The translations under genes were made by a program, and so were the position numbers. From assembly GCF_029581195.1 (NCBI RefSeq), contig NZ_CP120737.1, positions 1,302,001-1,366,000 on the forward strand: a stretch of 64,000 nucleotides of DNA, written 5' to 3'. Source of the stretch: Solwaraspora sp. WMMD791 (GTDB taxonomy: Bacteria > Actinomycetota > Actinomycetes > Mycobacteriales > Micromonosporaceae). Under the pieces are notes generated by a model. That model did not search any database. It was not told the DNA's origin and saw only the letters and a list, made by a program, of their open reading frames with translations. Positions 45,433 through 53,797 of this stretch are shown here, piece after piece (the stretch's first letter is position 1; every line of letters starts with the position of its first letter).

Positions 45433-46419
45433 TCACTGTTCGGCGCGGGCCCGGTCGACGAGCCGCTCGCCGCGCCGGGCGGCGGCCTTCGCGTCGACGG
45501 CGAGGTCCGGATCCTGCGCCGGGACCGGTACGCACAGCAGCAGTGCCGCGGGCTGTACGGTGGCCCGCAGGGTACGGTCGGGTTCGATCAGGTCGCCGTC
45601 GAGTTCGCGGGGCTGCGCCCGGTCGCTGACGACCGACACCGTCCGCCCCCGGTGCACTTGCATCCGGGGTACCCGCTGACGCCGTCGCAGCACCGCCCAG
45701 CCCAGCGCCAGCCAGTGCCGGAGGGTCCGCGGGGTCAGTACGGCGACGTCGAGCTGCCCGTCGTCGGGTTCGGCGTCGGCCAGCAGGGTGACCCCGCCCT
45801 GCAGACGGCCGACATTGGCGACGAGCACCGTCAACGCACGAGTGGCCACCGGCGGCCGGTCGTCGACCTGGATCCGTACCGACATCGGCCGGTCGCGCAG
45901 GTGCCGCAGCGCCCCCACGACGTACGCCGGCCAGCCGATCGCCGCCTTGGCCTGCTCGGACGTGGCGGCGAGCATCTTCGCGTCGAAGCCCATACCCGCC
46001 ATCACCACGAAGTAGCGGCCGTCGTCGAGCCGACCCACGTCGAGTCGGCGGGTGGCCCGTTCCACCGCGACCTCGATGCCGGCGGTGAGGTCGGTGGAGA
46101 GGCCCAGGTTGGCCGCCAGCAGGTTGCCGGTGCCGGCCGGCAGGATGGCCAGCGCCACGCCGGTGCCGACGAGGCCCGCCACGCAGGACATCACGGTGCC
46201 GTCGCCGCCGCAGGCGAGCACCACCTCGGCTCCGGCGTCGACGGCCTGGCGGGTCTGTGCCTCGCCCGGCGAGTCGACCGTCGTCTCCAGCCACATCGGC
46301 GCGGCCCAGCCCGCCCCGGTCAGCGCGCCGTCGACCGTCGCCCGTAGCCCGTCGAGATCGCTGACCTTCGCCGGGTTGACCACGACGGCGGACCGGACCG
46401 CCGATGTCTGCTCATTCAC
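45433..46419 (-). CDS. Diacylglycerol kinase-family lipid kinase
   Basis: 328 aa. DAGK catalytic motif ACGGDGTVMSCVAGLVGTGVALAILPAGTGNLLA (~68-100), VMAGMGFDAKML and the later DAEPDDGQLDVAVL. Phosphorylates a lipid or related alcohol with ATP. The motif GGDGT and the NL after GTGN are intact. Convergent with the debranching gene (30 bp apart). Confidence 0.9.
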   Translation of the reverse strand: MNEQTSAVRSAVVVNPAKVSDLDGLRATVDGALTGAGWAAPMWLETTVDSPGEAQTRQAVDAGAEVVLACGGDGTVMSCVAGLVGTGVALAILPAGTGNLLAANLGLSTDLTAGIEVAVERATRRLDVGRLDDGRYFVVMAGMGFDAKMLAATSEQAKAAIGWPAYVVGALRHLRDRPMSVRIQVDDRPPVATRALTVLVANVGRLQGGVTLLADAEPDDGQLDVAVLTPRTLRHWLALGWAVLRRRQRVPRMQVHRGRTVSVVSDRAQPRELDGDLIEPDRTLRATVQPAALLLCVPVPAQDPDLAVDAKAAARRGERLVDRARAEQ

Positions 46420-46506
46420 CGGGTCAGTCTGGCTGACTGGGCACCCGCTGGCCAGCCGACCGCTCCGCAGCGGTCGACGGGTCAGCCGGTCGGCGCAGCG
46501 CGATGG

Positions 46507-47961
46507 TCAACTCGTCACCCGGAAGGTCGCGTCGGCGCGGCCCGCGGCGTCGGTGATCGGGTCGAGCCGCAGCTGGTAGCCGTAGTGGCGGATGTGCCGC
46601 TGCGGATAGTTGTACGACTGGAACGACGACCAGGCGGCGTCGGCCAGGCCGGCCACCTGACGGAAGGTCGCGTCCGCGGCGAAGGTGGCGGTGCCGTCGT
46701 TGGCGGCCAGGACGAAGTCGTAGCCGTAGTGCCGCAGGTAGTGGCCCGGGTAGTTGACCGACTCGAACGACACGTACCCGGAGTTGGCCGCCAGACCGGG
46801 CACGAGCCGGAACTGGGCGTCCTGGGCGGGGCTGACGGTGGCGTCGATGCGCACGTCGAAGTTGGCGTGCCGCACGTAGCGGTCGGGATAGTTGTACGAC
46901 TGGATCCGGTTGACCGGCACGGTGGAGCCCCAGCGGGCAAGCACCCGGGACTGCTCGGCGGCGGTCAGGTTGAGGATCGAACCGTGGCGTTTGCGGGTGC
47001 CGCCCATGCTGTGGTCCGACCGGGTCTGGAAGTTGCGGGTGCTGCCCAGGTTGGTCGAGGTGAGCGGCAGGTAGCCGCGGCCGGTGGCGTACTGGTCCAG
47101 CCAGAGCACCCACTCGTTACGTCCGTTGAACTGCGCCCACATCGGCCCCTCGACGACGTTGCCGCCGCCGGTGCCGTTGGAGATGCCCAGGTGGGACAGG
47201 TTGCCCAGGGTCGTCCAGCCGCCGAGGATCGAGTTGCTCGCCTCGATCGTGATGTGCCCGTCGGCCGAGGCCCGGTAGTAGCGGTACCCGCCGATGCTGT
47301 TCGGCACCTCGATGATCTGGGTGTCGATGATGCCCTGGCCGCTGCCCCGGTCGATGTACAGCTGCGGGCTGGTGACGGTGCGGAAGTCGCTGGTCCGTAC
47401 GTACCAGATCCGGTGTTTGGTCACCCCGTCGCGCGACGAGTTGGTCGCCCAGTAGATGACGTAGTCGCCGGTCGCCGGGTTCCAGATGGCCTCGGGCGCC
47501 CAGGCGTTACCGGCACCGGCGATGCCGGCGGCGACGTTGAGCAGCCGGGGTGGCGACCAGTTGACCAGGTCGGTCGACTCCCAGACGACGATCGACGTGC
47601 TGCCCCGGTTGGCCGCGTCGTTCCACGACGTACCGCTGGCGATCCGCAGATCGGTGGCGATGATCCAGTACCGGTCGCCGGCCGGCGACCGGATGATCAC
47701 CGGGTCACGGACCCCGCGGGTTCCGACCGTGGAGAGCAGGACCGGCCCGCCGTTGTTGAGGTCTGTCCAGCGCAGCCCGTCGGTGCTGTGGGCCAGGTAG
47801 ATCTGCTCACCGTTGGCCGACTCGCCGGTGAAGTGGACCATGAGATAGCCGGTGAACGGGTCGAGGGCGGCGGCCCGCTGGGGGGTGACGGCGGTCCAGG
47901 AGGTGAACAGCAGGCAGGCGGCGAGGGCGATGGCGCCCAGCCGCGCGGCGGCTCGTGGCAT
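46507..47961 (-). CDS. Secreted GH43-like arabinosidase with C-terminal CBM42 (AbfB)
   Basis: 484 aa from the ATG at 47961 with GGGAG close upstream. Signal peptide ~1-32 (LGAIALAACLLFTSWTAV). A five-bladed propeller domain ~37-325: GYLMVHFTGE, LAHSTDGLRW, RGVRDPVIIRSPAGDRYWIIATD and AWAPEAIWNPATGDYVIYW. It ends in an AbfB/CBM42 module (~345-484) with three similar repeats: QSYNYPDRYVRHANFDVRI, ESVNYPGHYLRHYGYDFVL, QSYNYPQRHIRHYGYQLRL. CBM42 binds arabinofuranosyl side chains. Likely removes arabinose from arabinoxylan or arabinan outside the cell. Confidence 0.9.
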   Translation of the reverse strand: MPRAAARLGAIALAACLLFTSWTAVTPQRAAALDPFTGYLMVHFTGESANGEQIYLAHSTDGLRWTDLNNGGPVLLSTVGTRGVRDPVIIRSPAGDRYWIIATDLRIASGTSWNDAANRGSTSIVVWESTDLVNWSPPRLLNVAAGIAGAGNAWAPEAIWNPATGDYVIYWATNSSRDGVTKHRIWYVRTSDFRTVTSPQLYIDRGSGQGIIDTQIIEVPNSIGGYRYYRASADGHITIEASNSILGGWTTLGNLSHLGISNGTGGGNVVEGPMWAQFNGRNEWVLWLDQYATGRGYLPLTSTNLGSTRNFQTRSDHSMGGTRKRHGSILNLTAAEQSRVLARWGSTVPVNRIQSYNYPDRYVRHANFDVRIDATVSPAQDAQFRLVPGLAANSGYVSFESVNYPGHYLRHYGYDFVLAANDGTATFAADATFRQVAGLADAAWSSFQSYNYPQRHIRHYGYQLRLDPITDAAGRADATFRVTS

Positions 47962-48031
47962 CGGTGCTCCCAAGGGTGGGCTCGGGTCAGGCTGGGGTCT
48001 GTCTGGGGTCTGGCTGGTCTACAAGGTCCGG

Positions 48032-49426
48032 TCAGCGGCTGGGGGTGACCGGGCGAATGGTGCCGTCGGCGGCGAACTCGAGCGGATCGATGACGATCTC
48101 CCGGTTGGTGCCGTTGCCGGCCGGTACGGCGAACCGGTGGTAGGCGATCCGCCAGGTGTCGGTGCCAAGGATCCGGACCACCGAGTGGTGTCCGGTGCCC
48201 TTGATCCCGTCGGCGAGGCGTTTCTGCAGCACCACGCCCCGGGCGGTCCACGGACCGAGCGGCGACGGACCGGTGGCGTACGCGACCCGGTAGTCCTCGC
48301 TGCGGGTGTCGTTCTCCGACCACATGAAGTAGTAGATGTCGTTGCGCTTGAAGACGAAGGGGGCCTCGTTGTAGCCCACAGGGGTGATCAGGCGCACCTG
48401 CGCCGGATCGAACGAGACCATGTCGGCACCGAGCGGGACGACCCGCGCGGCGCCTTGTCCCCAGTACAGGTAGGAACGGCCGTCGTCGTCGGTGAAGACC
48501 ATCGGGTCGATGGCCTGACCGGAGTACTGGCCGCCCCGGATCAGCGGCCGGCCGAGCGCGTCGCGGAACGGTCCGGTCGGGGTGTCGGCGACGGCGACGC
48601 CCAGATGCTTGACCGGGTCGCCGCTGGCGGCACCGCCGGAGAAGTAGAGGTAGTAACGGCCGTCGCGGGCGGCGACCGCCGGCGCCCAGGCGGAGTCGTC
48701 GGCCCACGACACGTCGGGACCGTGGTCCAGGATCACCCCGTGTGCGGTCCAGTTGACCAGGTCCGGTGAAGAGAACGCCTGGTAGTACGGGGCGGCCCAG
48801 CCGGCGTAGCCATCGGTCGTCGGATACAGGTAGTAGCGGCCGTTGAAGATCGTCAGGTGCGGGTCGGCGAAGAGTCCAGGGATCGCCGGCCCCTGGTTGG
48901 TCGCCGGCGCGAGCGGCGAGGTGAGCCGGAACGAGCTGTCCGCCCGGAAGATGTCGGTGTCCTGGTAGGCGTCGAGCCGCAGGGCGAAGTCGCGGTGTCG
49001 GATCCGGTGCGTCGGATAGTTGTACGCCGCGAGCGCGACCGATCCGGCGACTGAGCCGGCGACCGGGCAGAAGGTGGCGTCGCGCCGGAAGGCGGCGTCC
49101 CCGGTGTTGGCGTCGACCCGCAGCAGCCAGTCGCGGTGCCGCAGGAACAGTCCGCCGCGGGTCTGCAGCGAGTAGCAGTCCGGGGCGGCCAGCCCGCTGA
49201 CGACGGTGAAGGTGGCGTCGAGCCGGGCCTGCGTCGGGCTGGAGGGCGTGACCGGCTCGAGCCGGACGGCCTGGTCCAAGTGGCGAACGTACCGCCCAGG
49301 ATAGTTGACCGATTCCAGGGAGTGCGCCCTGGTCGGCAGCGGCGCGGCGACGGCCGGGGCTCCGGTGCTGGCAAGCAGGGCGAGGCAGAGCATCGCCGAC
49401 AGGACCGGAACCTCACGGTGCCGCAT
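48032..49426 (-). CDS. Secreted GH43 arabinosidase with N-terminal CBM42 (AbfB)
   Basis: 464 aa. Signal peptide ~1-28 (VLSAMLCLALLASTGAPAVAA). AbfB/CBM42 module first (~35-175): ESVNYPGRYVRHLDQAVRL, LQTRGGLFLRHRDWLLRV, YNYPTHRIRHRDFALRL. The GH43 propeller follows (~180-464): catalytic base Asp in GLFADPHLTIFNGRYYLYPT, the Asp in AIDPMVFTDDDGRSYLYWG and the acid Glu in YNEAPFVFKRNDIYYFMW. Module order is the reverse of the neighbouring GH43 enzyme. The two are on the same strand 70 bp apart and probably co-expressed. Upstream, GTTAAC occurs twice (49446-49451 and 49503-49508). Confidence 0.92.
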   Translation of the reverse strand: MRHREVPVLSAMLCLALLASTGAPAVAAPLPTRAHSLESVNYPGRYVRHLDQAVRLEPVTPSSPTQARLDATFTVVSGLAAPDCYSLQTRGGLFLRHRDWLLRVDANTGDAAFRRDATFCPVAGSVAGSVALAAYNYPTHRIRHRDFALRLDAYQDTDIFRADSSFRLTSPLAPATNQGPAIPGLFADPHLTIFNGRYYLYPTTDGYAGWAAPYYQAFSSPDLVNWTAHGVILDHGPDVSWADDSAWAPAVAARDGRYYLYFSGGAASGDPVKHLGVAVADTPTGPFRDALGRPLIRGGQYSGQAIDPMVFTDDDGRSYLYWGQGAARVVPLGADMVSFDPAQVRLITPVGYNEAPFVFKRNDIYYFMWSENDTRSEDYRVAYATGPSPLGPWTARGVVLQKRLADGIKGTGHHSVVRILGTDTWRIAYHRFAVPAGNGTNREIVIDPLEFAADGTIRPVTPSR

Positions 49427-49562
49427 CTAGATGCTCCTATGTTTGCGTTAACAACAACGATCGGCGGCAGTTACGACGGAATTGCCGACTGAGATCGACA
49501 GTGTTAACTGCGGCACCGAGTCCTGTCAATGGCGGCCCGCGATCCGACAGCTAGGCTGACGC
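49427..49562. promoter_or_regulatory. Promoter region of the GH43 pair
   Basis: 136 bp, A+T-rich for this genome. Two GTTAAC hexamers about 57 bp apart, each next to an A/C-rich stretch, precede the GH43 gene. Possible binding sites of a sugar-responsive repressor; no dyad of more than 6 bp was seen. Confidence 0.4.
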
Positions 49563-50213
49563 ATGCTCGTTGAACTCGTCGCGCACGCGCGCCGGCTCGT
49601 GCCGGTCGACGGCCGGCACGTGCTGGGCATCACCGGCTGCCCCGCCGCCGGCAAATCGACCCTGGCCCTGGCGCTCGCCCAGGAACTGGCCCGGCACGGT
49701 GACGCCGTCGCCGCCGTCCCGATGGACGGGTTCCACCTGTCCGACTCCGCACTGCATCAGCTTGGCCGCCGGGACCGCAAGGGCGCCATCGACACCTTCG
49801 ACGCGGACGGGTACCTGGCGCTGCTACGCCGCATCAGGGCCGACCGCGACCGGACCATCTGGGCTCCCGGCTTCGCCCGCGATCTGGAACAGCCGATCGC
49901 CGGCACCATCCCGGTCGACCCACAGGTACGGTTGGTGGTGACCGAAGGCAACTACCTGCTCGCCGAGGATCCGCCCTGGCCGCAGATCCGCGCCGAGCTG
50001 GTCGAGGTGTGGTACTGCCACCTCGACGACGACCTTCGTCGCGACCGGCTCGTCCGCCGGCACATCGAGTTCGGCAAGTCCGAGCAGGCCGCCCGCGACT
50101 GGGTGCGAGCCGTCGACGACCCGAACGCCGCGCTGATCAGCAGCAGTCGCGACCGGGCCGACCTGGACATCGACATGGCCAGAATCGGGCCGCTCGGCCC
50201 GACCGCCGGGTGA
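49563..50213 (+). CDS. Uridine kinase-like nucleoside/nucleotide kinase
   Basis: 216 aa. Walker A GITGCPAAGKSTLALALA (~22-39), then MDGFHLSDSALHQLGRRDRKGAIDTFD, the substrate loop of the uridine kinase/pantothenate kinase family, and VVTEGNYLLAEDPPWPQIR. The family phosphorylates small hydroxylated compounds; members of this shape are annotated as nucleoside/nucleotide kinase or fructose transport kinase. Substrate unassigned. Convergent with the DUF574 gene, 3 bp apart. Confidence 0.85.
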   Translation: MLVELVAHARRLVPVDGRHVLGITGCPAAGKSTLALALAQELARHGDAVAAVPMDGFHLSDSALHQLGRRDRKGAIDTFDADGYLALLRRIRADRDRTIWAPGFARDLEQPIAGTIPVDPQVRLVVTEGNYLLAEDPPWPQIRAELVEVWYCHLDDDLRRDRLVRRHIEFGKSEQAARDWVRAVDDPNAALISSSRDRADLDIDMARIGPLGPTAG

Positions 50214-50216
50214 CGG

Positions 50217-51014
50217 TCAGGGCTTACGGGCCACCGCGCCGTAGGCATCGATGTGGCCGGCCCCCGGGTCGTCCGGTCGCCACTGGGTGATCGGCACCAG
50301 GCCCGGCTCGACCGGGGCCAGACCGGCGAAACACTCGGCGAGCTGCTCGGGACTGCGCAGGATGTAGGGCGCTCCCCCGCTCTCGGTCAGCTTCTCGGCA
50401 CCCCGGACGACCGCAGGACTGGTGTCGGTGCCGTCCCACAACACGAGGAAGCTTCCCGACGCGACAGCGCCCATCATATGATCCACGATGGATCGGACGA
50501 CGTCGAGATCGGGCTCGTATCCCAGGACCCCCATGAACAGCACCGCCGTCGGCTCCCGCAGGTCCAGCACCGACCGCGCGCCAGCGAGGATCCGCTCCGG
50601 GTCGTGATAGTCGGCGTCCACGTAGGTGACCGCGCCACCAGCGCCCGAGCTGGTCAGCAGGGCACGGGCGTGCACCAGTGCCAATGGGTCGTTGTCGACG
50701 TAGACGGTCCGCGACTCCGGCGCGACGCTCTGGGCGACCTCGTGGGTGTTCTCCATCGTCGGCAACCCCGTCCCGACGTCGACGAACTGCCGGACACCGG
50801 CCTCGGCCGCCAGGAACCGCACCGCGCGGATGAGGAACCGCCGGGACTGCCGGGCCATCACCGCGATCTCCGGGTAGACGCCGGCCACGGCGTCACCGGC
50901 GTCCCGGTCTGCCTGGAAGTTGTCCTTGCCGCCCATCCAGTAGTTCCACATCCGCGCGGCATGCGGCACGTCGACCTGGAGCTTCGAGGCGAGTTCGGGG
51001 TCGGTGTCGGACAT
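50217..51014 (-). CDS. DUF574 SAM-dependent methyltransferase
   Basis: 265 aa from the ATG at 51014. PF04672-type: SAARMWNYWMGGKDNFQADRD-like start (~16-36), SAM-binding VDVGTGLPTMENTHEVAQ, VYVDNDPLALVHARALL, and the segment AVLFMGVLGYEPD. Found in many copies in actinomycetes; substrate unknown. Confidence 0.9.
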   Translation of the reverse strand: MSDTDPELASKLQVDVPHAARMWNYWMGGKDNFQADRDAGDAVAGVYPEIAVMARQSRRFLIRAVRFLAAEAGVRQFVDVGTGLPTMENTHEVAQSVAPESRTVYVDNDPLALVHARALLTSSGAGGAVTYVDADYHDPERILAGARSVLDLREPTAVLFMGVLGYEPDLDVVRSIVDHMMGAVASGSFLVLWDGTDTSPAVVRGAEKLTESGGAPYILRSPEQLAECFAGLAPVEPGLVPITQWRPDDPGAGHIDAYGAVARKP

Positions 51015-51130
51015 GTCACGGCTCCTGGAAGGCGGGATGTCCGGGGCCACCCCGGACACGCGTCGACGCCAGGACATCCTATCCACGCCGCTGCGGGACC
51101 GCCCACAGTGGCCTACCCGGCAGATGGCGG

Positions 51131-52053
51131 TCATCCTGAGCCGACAGTGGTGCCGTTCACGCGGGCGGCGATCGCGTCGGCGAAACGGTCCAGAGCGGCG
51201 TCGACGGCGTACCGGAATCCGAGGCTGGGCTCGATCAGCTCCACCTCCAGCACCAGCGGCCCACCCGCGCCGCGTACCACGTCCACCCGCGCGTAGAGCA
51301 ACTGCTCGGGCGCCGCCCCGCCCCGGCGTGCGGTGACCGCGAGCGCGCGCTCCGCCAACGCGAGGGTCGCCTCGTCCGGTGTCGTGGCGGCGAGGCGCTC
51401 GGCCAGGTAGAGCTCGCCTACGGTGTCGACGGCACCCCGGGCCAGCATCGGTCCCTTCCAGAACGCGTGCGAATACCGACCCGCGACGAAGACCACCGCC
51501 TGCTCACCATCGGTGTCCACCGCCGGCTGGTAGGGCTGTACGAGGGCGGCGAGCCCCTGCTCGTGCAGTGACCCCGGGCCTGGTCCGCCATTCCGGGCCC
51601 GAACCGGCCGGCACCCCGGGACCCCGCGCCGACCACCGGCTTCACGACGTACTCGGCGCCACCGGTGATCGACTCCGGTGCGGCCGCCGCCGGGTCGCCG
51701 AGATCGACGACAGTGGTCGGGATGGTCGCCACCCCCGCCGAGTGGAGGTCGAGCAGGTATCGCTTGTCTGCGTTGTACCGCACCAGATCGGCCGGATTCG
51801 CCAGCCACGGCACCTCGGCACACCAACGGAGGAAGGCGGCGGGCTGGTCCGGGTAGTCCCAGGTGGCGCGGAGCACGACCAGGGTCTGCGGGGCGACCGG
51901 ACCACCCCAGGGTCGCCACGTGGCGGCGACTCCCCGATAGCTGAGCGCGTCGACCAGTTCCGCCTCGTCGCCGTCGCCTTCCGGCAGCGCGGTGCAGGAG
52001 GCGAGCATGACCTGTGGCGGATCCGACAGGGGCACGGCGGCGTCCCTTTCCAT
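51131..52053 (-). pseudogene. ATP-grasp domain protein, frameshifted
   Basis: Two overlapping open frames join into one ATP-grasp protein of roughly 300 residues. The N-terminal part (start 52053) carries LVVLRATWDYPDQPAAFL, VRYNADKRYLLDL, EYVVKPVVGAGSRGAGRFGPG. Downstream of about 51600 that frame loses similarity, and the frame ending at 51131 takes over with LHEQGLAALVQPYQPAVDT, GELYLAERLAATTPDEATLALAE and LVLEVELIEPSLGFRY, the ATP-grasp end. A short deletion between about 51575 and 51600 best explains this. A much more degraded copy of the same family lies at 58.4-58.75 kb. Sequence error cannot be excluded. Confidence 0.75.
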
Positions 52054-52092
52054 GTCGTCGTGGACCGTCCGGAGAGCACCGGCGCCGCCGGG

Positions 52093-53667
52093 CTACTCGC
52101 GCCAGCCGGCCACATCGACCCCCTTGGCCAGATCCACCCGGAAGCCCAGGGTTATCTCACCGCCCTCACCCGGGGCGAGCGACAGCCGCCAGCTCAACTC
52201 ACCGAGTTCCGTACGCTCGACCGGCGGCGGCACGACGACCGTCTCCCGGACCACCACCGCCTCGTCACGCGACACCGGAAGCTGATCGCGCACCTCCACG
52301 GTCGCCGGGCGGGACGTGTGGTTGCCGACGGTGATCCGGTACTCCACCTCACGCCGCCGGGTCGAGCCGAGCGTCGCCTTGGTCTCGGCCCGCCGATGCA
52401 GTCTCCGCTCCACGCGTAGCCGGTCGTCCACCCCCAGCGCCAACTCGGTCTCCTCACCCGGCGCCCACATCGGCAGCCTGGCGGACGCGACGAAGTCGAC
52501 GTCGTGGAACACCGCAACCGGCCCAGGCAACAACGTGTGCTCCGAGGTGTTGCGTACCGTGGCGCGCAGGTGTGCCTCAGGGGTGACCACCGGCGTCGTG
52601 ACGTGGTCCAGCCTGGCGGGCAGTTCCAACACCGCGATGGTGGCCCGGTGCGCGCTGCCGTCGGCCGGCACCGCCACCGGTCGAGCTGGCTGGTAGGTGG
52701 CCGCGCTGACCCCCTGTGCGACTTCGGCGACGCTCTCCCGCAGCCGGGGACGGGCCGCCGCGGACCGGGTCGGGCTGCTGGCCGCCGCCCCGCTCGGTGT
52801 CGGCATCCTGGCCAGCATGTCCGCCGACATCGCGAGCGGAGGCGCCGGCTGGAGCCGGTCGAGATACCAGGGCGACAACTCGGCCACTCCCGTCGTCGCC
52901 GCCGGACGCGCGGTGGAGAGCCGAAGTTCACACTCCGGCCAGTCCTCGCCGGTGCTCTGGTTGACCACTCCGAACCAGGTGACCGTCACGGTGTCATCGA
53001 CCAGCCGCAGGTCGTAGGAGGGCTGCCAGCTGGCCCCCTCCACCAGATAGGTCAACTCAAGTTCGACGTCGGCGTCGTCGGCGTCCACTGCCACGATCAC
53101 CTCGACTGCCAGCCGGTCCGGCTCGCGCTTGCCCTGCGCGGCGTCGAGGTCCCGCCCGACGGCGGCTACTTCCTCCGTCAGCGCGGTGCGCCGGCGGGCC
53201 AGCCCCCGCCGACGGGTCCGCGAGTCGGCGAGCTGAGCGGCTACCGCGTCGGTGAACTCGGCCACTTCGCTCAGCGTCGCGTCGCCGGCGGCCAGCGCGC
53301 GGGCATAGGTGCCACCGGCCCGCTCGGCCAACTTCGCCAGGAACTCCCCACGCTGCTGCTCGATGCCGTCCGCGTCGTCGACTTCGGCCAACTCGTCGGC
53401 CAGCTCACGGCGGCGCTGCTCCAGGCCGACGACCTGCGCGTCGCTGCTGCGGGCCTGTCGCCACGTGGTCACGTCCACGCCGAGCACGGTGGCCGGGCCC
53501 CGACCGCCGACCCGGACCGAGTCCCGGCGCAGGCCGAGCGGGAGCGGAGCCACCCGTACGCGGTGGCGGCCGGCGGCCAGGCGGACGCCGCCGCGCCGGG
53601 TCACCCGGGCCCGGTCGGGATAGACGGTAACGCCGACGACGGGTGCCTCGACCTTGGTGGTGTCCAC
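52093..53667 (-). CDS. MuiA/DUF4139 family protein
   Basis: 524 aa. N-terminal DUF4140-like domain (GVTVYPDRARVTRRGGVRLAAG; TVLGVDV), a long coiled coil (~70-170, VVGLEQRRRELADELAEVDDADG), then the DUF4139 domain (~200-520): LELTYLVEGASWQPSYDLRL, FGVVNQSTGEDW, and VHDQLPVSRDEAV-like VEVRDQLPVSRDEAVVV. Family name from mucoidy inhibition in Acinetobacter; biochemical role unclear. No signal peptide seen. Ends next to the ATP-grasp gene on the same strand. Confidence 0.85.
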   Translation of the reverse strand: MDTTKVEAPVVGVTVYPDRARVTRRGGVRLAAGRHRVRVAPLPLGLRRDSVRVGGRGPATVLGVDVTTWRQARSSDAQVVGLEQRRRELADELAEVDDADGIEQQRGEFLAKLAERAGGTYARALAAGDATLSEVAEFTDAVAAQLADSRTRRRGLARRRTALTEEVAAVGRDLDAAQGKREPDRLAVEVIVAVDADDADVELELTYLVEGASWQPSYDLRLVDDTVTVTWFGVVNQSTGEDWPECELRLSTARPAATTGVAELSPWYLDRLQPAPPLAMSADMLARMPTPSGAAASSPTRSAAARPRLRESVAEVAQGVSAATYQPARPVAVPADGSAHRATIAVLELPARLDHVTTPVVTPEAHLRATVRNTSEHTLLPGPVAVFHDVDFVASARLPMWAPGEETELALGVDDRLRVERRLHRRAETKATLGSTRRREVEYRITVGNHTSRPATVEVRDQLPVSRDEAVVVRETVVVPPPVERTELGELSWRLSLAPGEGGEITLGFRVDLAKGVDVAGWRE

Positions 53668-53752
53668 GGCGGCGAGAGTAGTCGAACGATGCTCAGCGGC
53701 CGACCGCTCCCCGTGTCGAGCTGGACTCTCACTCGATGCGTCGGGTTCTCGT

Positions 53753-53791
53753 CCTGTCCTGGACGGGCTCGGGCGGCCCGTCCAGGACAGG
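53753..53791. terminator. Hairpin terminator of the second xylanase gene
   Basis: A 16-bp perfect stem CCTGTCCTGGACGGGC (53753-53768) with its complement (53776-53791) and a 7-base loop lies just past the xylanase stop (53798, minus strand). Confidence 0.75.
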
Positions 53792-53797
53792 CCGGGT

